A DNA stretch of 64,000 nucleotides. Origin: Thioclava arctica (GTDB taxonomy: Bacteria > Pseudomonadota > Alphaproteobacteria > Rhodobacterales > Rhodobacteraceae). The notes under the pieces were generated by a model. It saw only the letters and a list, made by a program, of their open reading frames with translations, was not told where the DNA came from and made no database searches. This document shows, piece after piece, positions 48,467-57,711 of this stretch. The stretch is taken from NCBI RefSeq assembly GCF_040892615.1, contig NZ_JBFRYC010000001.1, forward strand, positions 1 to 64,000, read 5' to 3'. How positions within the stretch are numbered: the stretch's first letter is position 1; each line of letters begins with the position of its first letter. Made by a program: the position numbers and the translations under genes.

Positions 48467-49285
48467 ATGGACCTTTCAAGGCGGATTTTCCTCTCGGGGG
48501 CGGCGCTGACGCTTGCCGGATGTGGGACCAAGCCGAAATCTGCGCGCCTCATGGCTCCGAATATGTTGGATGCGGCGCAGTATCGGGCACCGGGTATCCC
48601 GGCGCGCTTTGGCGATACCGCGCCCCATGGCTGGTCCGGCCTAGCACCTGCCGCCCTGCCGGTTCACGGCATCGACGCGGCGCGCTATCAGGGCGTGATC
48701 GACTGGCGGCGTGCGCGCGCGGCGGGGGTGTCTTTTGCCTGGCTCAAGGCCTCGGAAGGGGGCGATCATATCGACCCCGGGTTCCGGCTGAATGCGCGGG
48801 CAGCGCGCGCGGCGGGCGTGCCGGTGGGGGGCTATCACTTTTTCTATTTCTGCCGCCCCGCTGCCGAACAAGCGCGCTGGTTCATCAAGCAAGTCAAACG
48901 CCACGCGGGCGATCTGCCCCCGGTGCTTGATATCGAGTGGAACCACACCTCACCCAGCTGTCAGCGCCGTCCCGAAGCCGCCCATGTGCGCAACGAGATG
49001 CGGATATTCCTGCGCACGCTCGAGGCGCATTACGGCACGAAGCCTGTGATCTACACCACGGTCGATTTCTGGGAGGATAACGGGCTGGAGCAGCTTCGCG
49101 GCTATGATTTCTGGCTACGCTCGGTCGCGGGCCATCCCAGTGCGCGCTACGGAGATGCGCGCTGGACCTTCTGGCAATATAGCGGCACCGGAGTCATCCC
49201 CGGCGTGCCCGGCACGGTCGACATGAACGCGTTTCACGGCTCGCCCGCGGCGTGGCGGAATTGGCTGGCGACAAGGCGGCAGTAG
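48467..49285 (+). CDS. GH25 lysozyme-like lipoprotein
   Basis: The product is 272 residues from the ATG at 48467, with AGGGAG upstream. A lipoprotein signal ends in LTLAGC, so it should be anchored in a membrane. The glycoside hydrolase 25 domain shows HGIDAARYQGVIDW at its start, the catalytic DxE in LDIEWN, and the closing WTFWQYSG. It would cut peptidoglycan between N-acetylmuramic acid and N-acetylglucosamine. It may work in wall remodelling. Confidence 0.9.
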   Translation: MDLSRRIFLSGAALTLAGCGTKPKSARLMAPNMLDAAQYRAPGIPARFGDTAPHGWSGLAPAALPVHGIDAARYQGVIDWRRARAAGVSFAWLKASEGGDHIDPGFRLNARAARAAGVPVGGYHFFYFCRPAAEQARWFIKQVKRHAGDLPPVLDIEWNHTSPSCQRRPEAAHVRNEMRIFLRTLEAHYGTKPVIYTTVDFWEDNGLEQLRGYDFWLRSVAGHPSARYGDARWTFWQYSGTGVIPGVPGTVDMNAFHGSPAAWRNWLATRRQ

Positions 49286-49300
49286 GGTTTCTTCAAAGAA

Positions 49301-49337
49301 AAAGGCCGCCCGGATGCAGTCACGGGCGGCCTTTTGT
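49301..49337. terminator. Bidirectional terminator between GH25 gene and carB
   Basis: A perfect 12-bp stem (AAAGGCCGCCCG 49301-49312 / CGGGCGGCCTTT 49323-49334) has A residues before and T residues after it. It can end transcripts arriving from both convergent genes. Confidence 0.88.
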
Positions 49338-49350
49338 TGCGTATCAGTGC

Positions 49351-52300
49351 TTACTGCAAGCTGCGCACGTTCACATCGCCTTCTTTGTGGCTCTTGATCG
49401 CGGCGACGGCGGCGATAGAGGCGGCGGCGGTCGTGAAATAGGGGATCTTGTCATAAAGCGCGACGGCGCGGATATCGCGGCTATCGGAAATCGCCTGAGA
49501 GCCATCGGTGGTGTTGAACACCAGTGCGATTTCGTCGTTTTTCAGCCGGTCCACGATATTGGGGCGGCCCTCATAGACCTTGAGCACCGAATCCGCGCTC
49601 ACCCCATGTTCGGCCAGCCATTTCGCCGTGCCGCTGGTGGCCAAAATGTCAAAGCCCATGGCGATCAGATCGCGTGCGGCCTCGGCCAATTCTTCGTATT
49701 TGTCGCTGTCCTTGATCGAAAAGAACACCCGGCCTGCATCGGGCAGCACGGTGCCTGCGCCAAGCTGCGCCTTCCAGAAGGCGCGCGGGAAGTCGCGATC
49801 CCAGCCCATGACTTCGCCGGTCGAGCGCATCTCTGGCCCCAACAGCGTATCGACACCAGGGAAGCGCGCGAAGGGCATCACAGCCTCTTTGACCGAGAAC
49901 CACGGCGTAATCGGATCAGCCAGCGTCAGCGGATCGGCAAAGGGCAGCGGCGTGTCGGGGCCAACGCCTGCGGGGTAGGCCGCACGCAGCGGGAAGGCCG
50001 ACATTTTCTCGCCCGCCATCAGACGCGCGGCAATCGAGGCAATCGCGCTATCGGTCGCCTTGGCGACGAAGGGCACGGTGCGCGAGGCGCGCGGGTTGAC
50101 CTCAAGGACGTAAATCACGCCATCCTTGATCGCGAATTGCACGTTCATCAGGCCGACCACGTTCAGCCCCAAGGCCATCTTTTCGGTCTGCGCCTTTAGC
50201 TCGGCCACGGTCGCAGCATCGAGCGAATAGGGCGGCAGCGAGCAGGCTGAATCGCCCGAATGCACGCCCGCCTCTTCGATGTGCTGCATGATGCCCGCGA
50301 CATGCACGGTTTCCCCGTCGCACAGCGCGTCGACATCCACCTCGATCGCGCCGGACAGATAGCTGTCGAGCAACACGGGGCTATCGCCCGAAACGACCAC
50401 GGCACTGGTGATATAGCGCTTGAGCTGGTCAAGATCGCGCACGATTTCCATCGCGCGCCCACCCAGAACGTAGGACGGGCGGATCACCAGCGGATAGCCG
50501 ACGCGACCTGCAATTTCAAAGGCTTCGGCATCGGAATGCGCGATCCCGTTGACTGGCTGCTTGAGTTCGAGCCGGTTCAGGAGTTGCTGGAAGCGCTCGC
50601 GGTCTTCGGCCAAGTCAATCGCGTCGGGCGTGGTACCCAGAATCGGGATGCCCTCGGCCTCAAGTGCGTTGGCGAGTTTCAGCGGCGTCTGCCCGCCAAA
50701 CTGCACGATCACCCCATGCAGCGTGCCGTTATCTTGCTCAACACGCAGGATTTCCAGCACATGTTCCAAGGTGAGCGGTTCGAAATACAACCGGTCCGAG
50801 GTGTCGTAATCAGTGCTGACCGTCTCGGGGTTGCAGTTGATCATGATCGTCTCATAGCCCGCATCGGTCAGCGCGAAACAGGCGTGACAGCAGCAGTAAT
50901 CAAACTCGATCCCTTGGCCGATCCGGTTCGGGCCACCGCCCAGAATGACGACCTTTTTGCGATCGCTCGGGCGGGCCTCGCATTCCACATCGCCCATCGC
51001 GGGGGCCTCGTAGGTGGAATACATATAGGGGGTTTGTGCCTCAAACTCGGCGGCGCAGGTGTCGATGCGCTTGAAGGCGGCGAACACGCCCAAATTACGG
51101 CGCGCGCGGCGTATTTGGGCCTCTTCGCGCCCCGTCAGCGTGGCCAGACGGGCATCGCTAAAGCCCATCATCTTGAGCATGCGCAGCCCTTTGGCATCCA
51201 GCGGCAGGCCCTGTTTGCGAATATCGGCCTCGGCATCGACGATCTCGCGGATGCGGGCAAGGAACCACGGGTCATAGGACGTGGCGTGTTGGATATCCTC
51301 ATCGCTCAGCCCGTGGCGCATCGCCTGCGCGATCAGGCGGATGCGGTCAGGCGTCTGGGCGGAAATCGCCTTGATCACGGCGGCCTTTTCGGGCGCGCCG
51401 GGGATGTCGATCTCGTCAAAGCCGCTCAGGCCCGTCTCCATCGAGCACAGCGCCTTTTGCATCGATTCATGGAAGGAGCGGCCAATCGCCATCACCTCGC
51501 CCACCGATTTCATCGCGGTGGTGAGTTCGGCTTTCGACCCGGGGAATTTTTCAAACGCGAACCGCGGGATTTTGGTGACGACATAGTCGATCGAGGGCTC
51601 AAAGCTGGCGGGCGTGACGCCGGTGATGTCGTTGTCCAGCTCATCGAGCGTGTAGCCCACCGCAAGCTTCGCCGCGATCTTGGCAATCGGGAAACCGGTC
51701 GCCTTGGAGGCCAGCGCAGAGGAACGCGACACGCGCGGGTTCATCTCGATCACGACCATACGGCCATCGGCGGGGTTGATCGCCCATTGCACGTTCGAGC
51801 CGCCGGTTTCCACGCCAATCTCGCGCAGCACGGCGATCGAGCCGTTGCGCATGATCTGATATTCCTTGTCCGTCAGCGTCAGGGCCGGAGCGACGGTGAT
51901 CGAATCGCCGGTATGCACGCCCATCGGATCGACGTTTTCGATGGCGCACACGATGATCGCGTTATCGGCCCGGTCGCGCACGACCTCCATCTCGAATTCT
52001 TTCCAGCCCAGTAGCGATTCATCGACCAAAATCTGCGCCATCGGCGAAGCATCGAGCCCCGAGCGGCAGATCGCCTCGTAATCATCGCGGTTATAGGCCA
52101 CGCCGCCACCGGTGCCGCCAAGGGTAAAGGCGGGGCGGATGATCGCGGGCAGGCCGATATGTTCCAAGGCGGTCATCGCCTCGGCGACGCCTGCATTCAC
52201 GTCATAGCGCCCATTGGCCAGCTTGGGGGCGGCGATGATCGTGGCTTTGGGATTTTCGATCCCGATCCGATCCATCGCCTCGCGAAATAGCTTGCGATCC

Positions 52301-52680
52301 TCGGCCATTTCGATGGCATCGCGGTTCGCCCCGATCAGCTCGACGCCGAATTTTTCCAGCACGCCCATATCGGCCAGCGCCAGCGAAGTGTTCAGCCCCG
52401 TCTGTCCGCCCATCGTGGGCAGCAGCGCGTCGGGGCGCTCGTCCTCGATGATCTTGGCGACGATTTCCGGGGTGATCGGTTCGATATAGGTCGCATCGGC
52501 GAGGCCCGGATCGGTCATGATCGTGGCCGGGTTGGAGTTCACCAGGATCACCCGGTAGCCCTCTTCGCGCAGCGCCTTGCAGGCTTGGGCACCCGAATAG
52601 TCGAACTCGCAGGCCTGCCCGATCACAATAGGCCCGGCACCGATGATGAGGATGGACTTGATGTCGGTTCTCTTCGGCAT
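49351..52680 (-). CDS. carB: Carbamoyl-phosphate synthase large subunit
   Basis: It makes carbamoyl phosphate for arginine and pyrimidines with the small subunit CarA. The product is 1109 residues from the ATG at 52680 (MPKRTDIKSILIIGAGPIVIG). Two homologous ATP-grasp halves are seen, each starting with a Rossmann-like segment (the second at KVVILGGGPNRIGQGIEFDY) and each carrying RPSYVLGG- or RPAFTLGG-type motifs. A C-terminal MGS-like allosteric domain follows (FDILATSGTAKWLAEHGV). carA is not in the window. The flux links it to argB and pyrB nearby. Confidence 0.97.
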   Translation of the reverse strand: MPKRTDIKSILIIGAGPIVIGQACEFDYSGAQACKALREEGYRVILVNSNPATIMTDPGLADATYIEPITPEIVAKIIEDERPDALLPTMGGQTGLNTSLALADMGVLEKFGVELIGANRDAIEMAEDRKLFREAMDRIGIENPKATIIAAPKLANGRYDVNAGVAEAMTALEHIGLPAIIRPAFTLGGTGGGVAYNRDDYEAICRSGLDASPMAQILVDESLLGWKEFEMEVVRDRADNAIIVCAIENVDPMGVHTGDSITVAPALTLTDKEYQIMRNGSIAVLREIGVETGGSNVQWAINPADGRMVVIEMNPRVSRSSALASKATGFPIAKIAAKLAVGYTLDELDNDITGVTPASFEPSIDYVVTKIPRFAFEKFPGSKAELTTAMKSVGEVMAIGRSFHESMQKALCSMETGLSGFDEIDIPGAPEKAAVIKAISAQTPDRIRLIAQAMRHGLSDEDIQHATSYDPWFLARIREIVDAEADIRKQGLPLDAKGLRMLKMMGFSDARLATLTGREEAQIRRARRNLGVFAAFKRIDTCAAEFEAQTPYMYSTYEAPAMGDVECEARPSDRKKVVILGGGPNRIGQGIEFDYCCCHACFALTDAGYETIMINCNPETVSTDYDTSDRLYFEPLTLEHVLEILRVEQDNGTLHGVIVQFGGQTPLKLANALEAEGIPILGTTPDAIDLAEDRERFQQLLNRLELKQPVNGIAHSDAEAFEIAGRVGYPLVIRPSYVLGGRAMEIVRDLDQLKRYITSAVVVSGDSPVLLDSYLSGAIEVDVDALCDGETVHVAGIMQHIEEAGVHSGDSACSLPPYSLDAATVAELKAQTEKMALGLNVVGLMNVQFAIKDGVIYVLEVNPRASRTVPFVAKATDSAIASIAARLMAGEKMSAFPLRAAYPAGVGPDTPLPFADPLTLADPITPWFSVKEAVMPFARFPGVDTLLGPEMRSTGEVMGWDRDFPRAFWKAQLGAGTVLPDAGRVFFSIKDSDKYEELAEAARDLIAMGFDILATSGTAKWLAEHGVSADSVLKVYEGRPNIVDRLKNDEIALVFNTTDGSQAISDSRDIRAVALYDKIPYFTTAAASIAAVAAIKSHKEGDVNVRSLQ

Positions 52681-52786
52681 GACGGACCCCTTGATGTTGC
52701 GTATGCAAAACAGGCGGGGACGGCTGCCCCCACGCAAATTGTTGCGGGTTATAGTCCGCCGGGCGCTCGGTGCAAGGGGGAAAGGC

Positions 52787-54145
52787 TTAGTCGCGCGGCT
52801 GCTTTGCCAGCGCATGATAGGTCACCCCAAGCACAATCGCCCAAATCGTAACCATCAGCACGGTATAGGGCAAAAGATGGAGACCGCTTAGCGCAAAAAT
52901 GGACAGTACCTGATTGCTGTTGCCAATCAGAATCAACGCCAAAATTGCCCCGCCTGCCCATCGCGACAGCCCTGCGCACACAGCGGGCGCAAGCAAGAGC
53001 GGCACGATTAGGTAATGCAGCCAGCTGAGCGGGCCAAACAGGAAAAGCCCGATTGAAAGGCCCAGCAATGCGAGGGCACGGGCAGGCGCAGTGTGGCGCC
53101 GCGCAGCAATGCGCAGCGCAAATACGCCCAGCACAAACCCGAGGCCGCCGATCACGAGGCTTGTCCAGAGCGGGGGAATGACCAGCAACACATTGGGCAG
53201 AGGAGTAGGGAAATTCATCGGCGTGCTCAGCCCGATAATTCCTGCCAGGTCCTGAATCAGGATCCGTGCCGAGGGGTTCACCGCAGCCCAGACCGATTTG
53301 CCTGAAGCCAGATGAAGCTGATCAAGGAAAGCCCGATGGAGCGGCCAGCCCAAGAGCGCGATTGACAGCCCGGCCAGAATTGCCCCGCTAAACAGAACCG
53401 CGATCAGAGCACGTTTGCGCTGTGCCGCATTCTCGCGCGGGAGCATGAAATACACCGTCACAAAAACCACGGGCGTCAGTTTGATCGCGCTTGCCAACGC
53501 GATAGCTGCGCCCGATAGGGCAGGGCGTTTGACCATCAGGGCGCCTGCCAGAAGGATCAGAAAAGCGACGATAATGGACGGCTGGTTGAGCCACAGCGCC
53601 GTAGCTATAGGCGCGGTCAACGTCAGCGTCGCGAGCCCCCACAGCCGAAACACAATGCGCGGCATCTTTGCGGGGCGCGCAATCTGTTCTGCTAGCAACA
53701 CCGAGGCAAACAGCATCACGATATGCAGGCTGAGAAAAAAGGCTTGGAAACCCTGTGGCGAGAACGCTTTGGTCAGAGGCGCCAGAAATGCCAGCCAGAG
53801 AGGGGGATAAATATAAGGAAATGCGTTATCCTGAACGTTTTGGCGCGTTTGGGCCAGAAGCGCGCGCCATTCATCGGGAATGCCGCCGAAGAATTGCGGC
53901 GGAGCGACATAGATCATCCCGTCTTGTCCCAAGGCGTGAAAATGCCCCGCGAACCAGAGGGCGGCTAAATCATTGCCCCAGTGTGCCCGATAGACAAACC
54001 ACGCACAGACCGCCCAAATCACCAGCAAAACCAAACCCAGCCTGTCGGCGCGCGCAGTGTAGAAAAACGCCAAGAACCGGTGGCGCTCAGAGGCGTCAAA
54101 GGAATCGGCGGCGTCAGGTTTGGAACGGAGCGTCGATTGAAACAT
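52787..54145 (-). CDS. GT87-type polyprenol-linked glycosyltransferase (DUF2029)
   Basis: The product is 452 residues from the ATG at 54145. It has ten or more membrane segments and is a GT-C-fold-like protein. The first periplasmic loop holds HWGNDLAALWFAGH, with acidic residues, and a YPPLWLAFLAPL segment, both typical of DUF2029/GT87. These use polyprenol-phosphate sugars on the outer face of the inner membrane. The acceptor is unknown. It precedes carB in the same direction with a 106-base gap. Confidence 0.8.
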   Translation of the reverse strand: MFQSTLRSKPDAADSFDASERHRFLAFFYTARADRLGLVLLVIWAVCAWFVYRAHWGNDLAALWFAGHFHALGQDGMIYVAPPQFFGGIPDEWRALLAQTRQNVQDNAFPYIYPPLWLAFLAPLTKAFSPQGFQAFFLSLHIVMLFASVLLAEQIARPAKMPRIVFRLWGLATLTLTAPIATALWLNQPSIIVAFLILLAGALMVKRPALSGAAIALASAIKLTPVVFVTVYFMLPRENAAQRKRALIAVLFSGAILAGLSIALLGWPLHRAFLDQLHLASGKSVWAAVNPSARILIQDLAGIIGLSTPMNFPTPLPNVLLVIPPLWTSLVIGGLGFVLGVFALRIAARRHTAPARALALLGLSIGLFLFGPLSWLHYLIVPLLLAPAVCAGLSRWAGGAILALILIGNSNQVLSIFALSGLHLLPYTVLMVTIWAIVLGVTYHALAKQPRD

Positions 54146-54307
54146 AGGATTTCTCAGCAAAGGGCGTCAGTCAGATTCGTTGACACGTTTTGACGGCCTA
54201 TTCTGGTGAAAATAAGGCGATTGTTTCGAAGCTGGATAAAATTAGGCGCGCAGGCCTAAGGCTGCGCGCCAATTCTGTGCGGGACTGTGCAAAGCGCGCC
54301 TGTCGCT

Positions 54308-55546
54308 TTATTCCGCAGCCAACCGCAGGTCTTGGTCAGTATCCGCGCGATACAGATAATCGCGCGTCAGGGGCACATCGCCGACCTCATGGGCCAGTTG
54401 ATATTGGAACACCACTTGACCACCATGACGAAACGCCATCTCGGACGCGATCAGATAGAAACGCCACATCCGGGTGAATTTCTCATCATAAAGGGCAACG
54501 GCCTTGTCGATATTGGCATCAAACCGATCACACCAATGGCGCAGGGTCTCGGCGTAATGCAGACGCCACACCTCGAGGTCGGTGACCACAAGCCCCTCAT
54601 GTTCGATGGCATTTGACGCCTCGGACATGGCCGGACAATAGCCGCCGGGAAAGATGTATTTGGTAATGAAATCAGCGGTCGCCCCAGCAGTACCTGCGCG
54701 GCCGATGAAGTGAATAAGCGACACGCCCCCCGGCTTGAGCAACTCACGGACCTTGCCAAAATACTGACGGTAATGAGGCACGCCGACATGTTCGAACATC
54801 CCCACCGATACGATCCGGTCAAAGGTCTCACGCACGTCGCGATAATCACACAGGCGAATGTCGATCTGATCCTGCAAGCCGGCATCGCGCACCCGTTGAG
54901 TGGCCAGCGCGTGCTGCTCGCTCGACAGGGTCACCCCCACCACATGCGCACCAAAATCGCGCGCCAGCGTGATCGCCATGCCACCCCAGCCACAGCCAAT
55001 GTCGAGCACGCGCATGCCCGGCTCAATCAGCAACTTCTTGGCAATATGACGCTTTTTGGCCTCTTGCGCCTGGTCGAGGGACATATCGGCGTGCTCGAAA
55101 TAGGCGCAGCTATACTGCCGGTCAGCGTCTAGAAACAGGTCATACAGGTCGCCCGACAAGTCATAATGATGCGCCACATTCGTGCGCGCTTTGTTGACCG
55201 GGTTGAACTGCGCGAGCCTGCGTCCAAAGAACCGCGAGGCTTCGCGCGGCTTTTCAAACCACGGCATCCCCGATCCGGTCTGATTGCGGATAACAAGGGC
55301 AAGAAAGCCGCGCAGATCGTCCTGTTCGATCGTATAATCGCCATCCATATAGCCTTCACCCACCCCGAGATCGGGCTTGAGCACGATTTTCTTGACGATA
55401 TCGGGAGAGGTGATCGTGAGCTTTATGGGGATGCCGGTGCCATCGCCATAGCGGCGCAAATCGCCGTTATGATAGGTCAGTTGCAAGGTGCCTACGCGGA
55501 TCAAGTGGCGTAGCATACGATCTAAAAGGGCATCCCAGGCTCTCAT
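54308..55546 (-). CDS. cfa: Cyclopropane-fatty-acyl-phospholipid synthase
   Basis: It adds a methylene bridge from S-adenosylmethionine to unsaturated phospholipid chains. The product is 412 residues from the ATG at 55546, with GGAG upstream. The SAM motif is VLDIGCGWGGMAITLA. HYDLSGDLYDLFLD, YSCAYF and the later FEHVGVPHYRQYF are diagnostic. In Rhodobacter a cfa gene belongs to the singlet-oxygen sigma-E response; that promoter type was not recognised here. Confidence 0.93.
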   Translation of the reverse strand: MRAWDALLDRMLRHLIRVGTLQLTYHNGDLRRYGDGTGIPIKLTITSPDIVKKIVLKPDLGVGEGYMDGDYTIEQDDLRGFLALVIRNQTGSGMPWFEKPREASRFFGRRLAQFNPVNKARTNVAHHYDLSGDLYDLFLDADRQYSCAYFEHADMSLDQAQEAKKRHIAKKLLIEPGMRVLDIGCGWGGMAITLARDFGAHVVGVTLSSEQHALATQRVRDAGLQDQIDIRLCDYRDVRETFDRIVSVGMFEHVGVPHYRQYFGKVRELLKPGGVSLIHFIGRAGTAGATADFITKYIFPGGYCPAMSEASNAIEHEGLVVTDLEVWRLHYAETLRHWCDRFDANIDKAVALYDEKFTRMWRFYLIASEMAFRHGGQVVFQYQLAHEVGDVPLTRDYLYRADTDQDLRLAAE

Positions 55547-55608
55547 GGCAGTCTCCGAAGTGGCAAATGCTTTACGAGTACTCTGTGCAATCATCCTATC
55601 TTTTCCGA

Positions 55609-55623
55609 ACGCGAATTTCGCGT
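55609..55623. promoter_or_regulatory. Perfect 15-base dyad upstream of cfa
   Basis: ACGCGAA-T-TTCGCGT lies 63 bases before the cfa start, in the 242-base gap shared with the divergent aspS gene. It could be an operator for a dimeric regulator or a short RNA hairpin. No regulator can be assigned. Confidence 0.35.
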
Positions 55624-55723
55624 GCGGGTTCCCTGACGCGGTCGTCAGCCCCTAAAAATTAACATCTTTTTGCGTTACGCCAAGTTTCCCAAGTGCGAAC
55701 CCCTCTGTGAATCTGCGCACAGC

Positions 55724-55752
55724 TTGACTTTTGCCCGCCCAGCCTGTGTATC
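55724..55752 (+). promoter_or_regulatory. Promoter of aspS
   Basis: TTGACT (55724-55729) and TGTATC (55747-55752) are spaced by 17 bp and lie 37 bases before the aspS ATG. Confidence 0.65.
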
Positions 55753-55788
55753 GGCGCCTTAACGCCATACACGATCCGGGAGCCACCG

Positions 55789-57567
55789 ATGAACGCCTTT
55801 CGCAGCCATACCTGTGCCGATCTGAGCGCCGCCAATGCCGGCGAGACCGTGCGCCTTGCCGGGTGGGTCCACCGGGTGCGCGACCACGGCGGCGTGCTGT
55901 TCATCGATCTGCGCGACCATTACGGCATGACGCAGGTGCTGTGCGATGGCGACAGCCCGGCCTTCAAAGCGCTGGAAAAAGTCCGCTCGGAATGGGTGAT
56001 CCGCATCGACGGCACCGTCAAACTGCGCGATGCCAGCCTGATCAATTCCAAAATCCCGACCGGCGAGATCGAGGTTTACGTGCGCGACCTCGAAGTGCTG
56101 GGCGAGGCCGAGGAATTGCCGCTGCCAGTCTTTGGCGAGCAAGACTACCCGGAAGAAACCCGTCTGGCCTATCGCTTCCTCGATCTGCGGCGCGAGAACC
56201 TGCATAACTCGATGATTTTGCGCTCGAACGTGGTGAAATCCATGCGCCAGCGGATGTGGGATCAGGGGTTCAATGAATTCCAGACGCCGATCATCACGGC
56301 CTCCAGCCCTGAAGGCGCGCGCGACTTCCTCGTGCCCTCGCGCCTGCATCCGGGAAAATTCTACGCGCTTCCGCAAGCCCCGCAGCAGTTCAAACAGCTG
56401 ATCATGGTCGGCGGTTTCGATAAATACTTCCAGATCGCGCCGTGTTTCCGCGATGAAGACCCGCGCGCCGACCGCTCGCCCACCGATTTCTACCAGCTTG
56501 ATGTCGAGATGAGCTTTGTCGAACAGGAAGATATTTTCGCCGTGGTCCAGCCGGTGTTGCAGGGCGTGTTCGAGGAATTCGATCCCGAGCGTCAGGTCGA
56601 TCCGAACTGGCCGCGTATTCCTTACGCGGAATCGCTGCTGAAATATGGCTCCGACAAACCCGATCTGCGTAACCCGATCGAGATGCAGATCGTGTCCGAG
56701 CATTTCGCAGGCTCAGGATTCGCGATTTTCGCCAAGCTTTTGGAACAAGAGGGCACGCAGATTCGCGCCATTCCTGCGCCCACCGGCGGTTCGCGCAAGT
56801 TCTGCGATCGGATGAACAAATTCGCGCAGGAACAGGGCCTGCCGGGCATGGGCTATATCTTCTGGCGCAAGGCCGAGGATGGCGCGCTTGAAGGGGCAGG
56901 CCCCTTGGCCAAAAACATCGGCCCCGAGCGCACCGAGGCGATCCGTCAGCAACTGGGTCTGGGCGAGGGCGACGCGGCCTTCTTTTTGGGCGGTAACCCG
57001 TCCAGCTTTGAAGGCGTCGCGGGGCGTGCGCGCAACGTGATCGGCGAGGAACTCGGGCTGACCGATAAATCGGTACATAAATTCGCCTGGATCGTCGATT
57101 TCCCGATGTATGAAGCCGATGACGAGGGCAAGATCGACTTCAGCCATAACCCGTTCTCGATGCCCCAAGGCGGGATCGAGGCACTTGAGGGCAATCCGCT
57201 CGACGTGCTTGGCTATCAATATGACCTGGCCTGCAACGGTTATGAAATCCTGTCGGGCGCGATCCGCAACCACAAGCTTGAGACGATGTATAAGGCGTTT
57301 GCGATTGCGGGCTATCCGGCCTCCGAAGTCGAGAAACGCTTTGGCGGCATGGTCAAGGCGTTCAAATACGGCGCTCCGCCCCACGGTGGCTGTGCGGCCG
57401 GCATCGACCGGATCGTGATGATCCTTGCCGACACCGCTAACATTCGCGAAGTCATCATGTTCCCGATGAACCAGCGCGCCGAAGACCTGATGATGGGCGC
57501 GCCGAGCGAGCCGATGAATGAACAGTTGCGCGAATTGCGCCTGCGGGTTCTGCCCAAAGAGGACTGA
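55789..57567 (+). CDS. aspS: Aspartyl-tRNA synthetase
   Basis: A class II synthetase of 592 residues, the bacterial type. The N-terminal OB domain for anticodon binding (RLAGWVHRVRDHGGVLFIDLRD is seen in part as GWVHRVRDHGGVLF) is followed by motif 2 in FRDEDPRADRSPTDFYQLD and the bacterial GAD insertion. Motif 3 is GAPPHGGCAAGIDRIVM. GGGAG precedes the ATG. It is monocistronic, with its own promoter and terminator. Non-discriminating charging of tRNA-Asn is possible if the organism lacks AsnRS. Confidence 0.97.
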   Translation: MNAFRSHTCADLSAANAGETVRLAGWVHRVRDHGGVLFIDLRDHYGMTQVLCDGDSPAFKALEKVRSEWVIRIDGTVKLRDASLINSKIPTGEIEVYVRDLEVLGEAEELPLPVFGEQDYPEETRLAYRFLDLRRENLHNSMILRSNVVKSMRQRMWDQGFNEFQTPIITASSPEGARDFLVPSRLHPGKFYALPQAPQQFKQLIMVGGFDKYFQIAPCFRDEDPRADRSPTDFYQLDVEMSFVEQEDIFAVVQPVLQGVFEEFDPERQVDPNWPRIPYAESLLKYGSDKPDLRNPIEMQIVSEHFAGSGFAIFAKLLEQEGTQIRAIPAPTGGSRKFCDRMNKFAQEQGLPGMGYIFWRKAEDGALEGAGPLAKNIGPERTEAIRQQLGLGEGDAAFFLGGNPSSFEGVAGRARNVIGEELGLTDKSVHKFAWIVDFPMYEADDEGKIDFSHNPFSMPQGGIEALEGNPLDVLGYQYDLACNGYEILSGAIRNHKLETMYKAFAIAGYPASEVEKRFGGMVKAFKYGAPPHGGCAAGIDRIVMILADTANIREVIMFPMNQRAEDLMMGAPSEPMNEQLRELRLRVLPKED

Positions 57568-57584
57568 TCCAAGCATTTTTAGAC

Positions 57585-57621
57585 AAAAAGGCCCCGCCCA
57601 AAATCTGGCGGGGCCTTTTTT
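57585..57621 (+). terminator. Strong intrinsic terminator after aspS
   Basis: GGCCCCGCC (57590-57598) and GGCGGGGCC (57607-57615), extended by an A-run and a T-run that also pair, give a 14-bp stem with an 8-base loop. Confidence 0.92.
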
Positions 57622-57625
57622 ATAT

Positions 57626-57686
57626 GCCTTCATCTGGCCGAAAATACTCCGGGGGGCTGGCAAAGCCAGCGGGGGCAGCGCCCCCT
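57626..57686 (-). repeat. Intergenic repeat, copy D
   Basis: On the reverse strand it reads G-run hairpin GGGGGC/GCCCCC (57671-57685), a second hairpin GCTGGC-TTT-GCCAGC (57656-57670), then CCCGGAGTATTTTCGGCC and a tail ending AGATGAAGG. This is the fullest copy in the window, and it lies directly after the aspS terminator, before the convergent hemerythrin gene. Confidence 0.7.
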
Positions 57687-57711
57687 CAACGCATTTGATC
57701 CGTCTTCCGGG

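Noticed and set aside
50260..52014. Long open frame antisense to carB
   Set aside because: It is a by-product of high GC and codon bias in carB, with low-complexity His/Arg/Gln/Asp-rich translation and no family resemblance.
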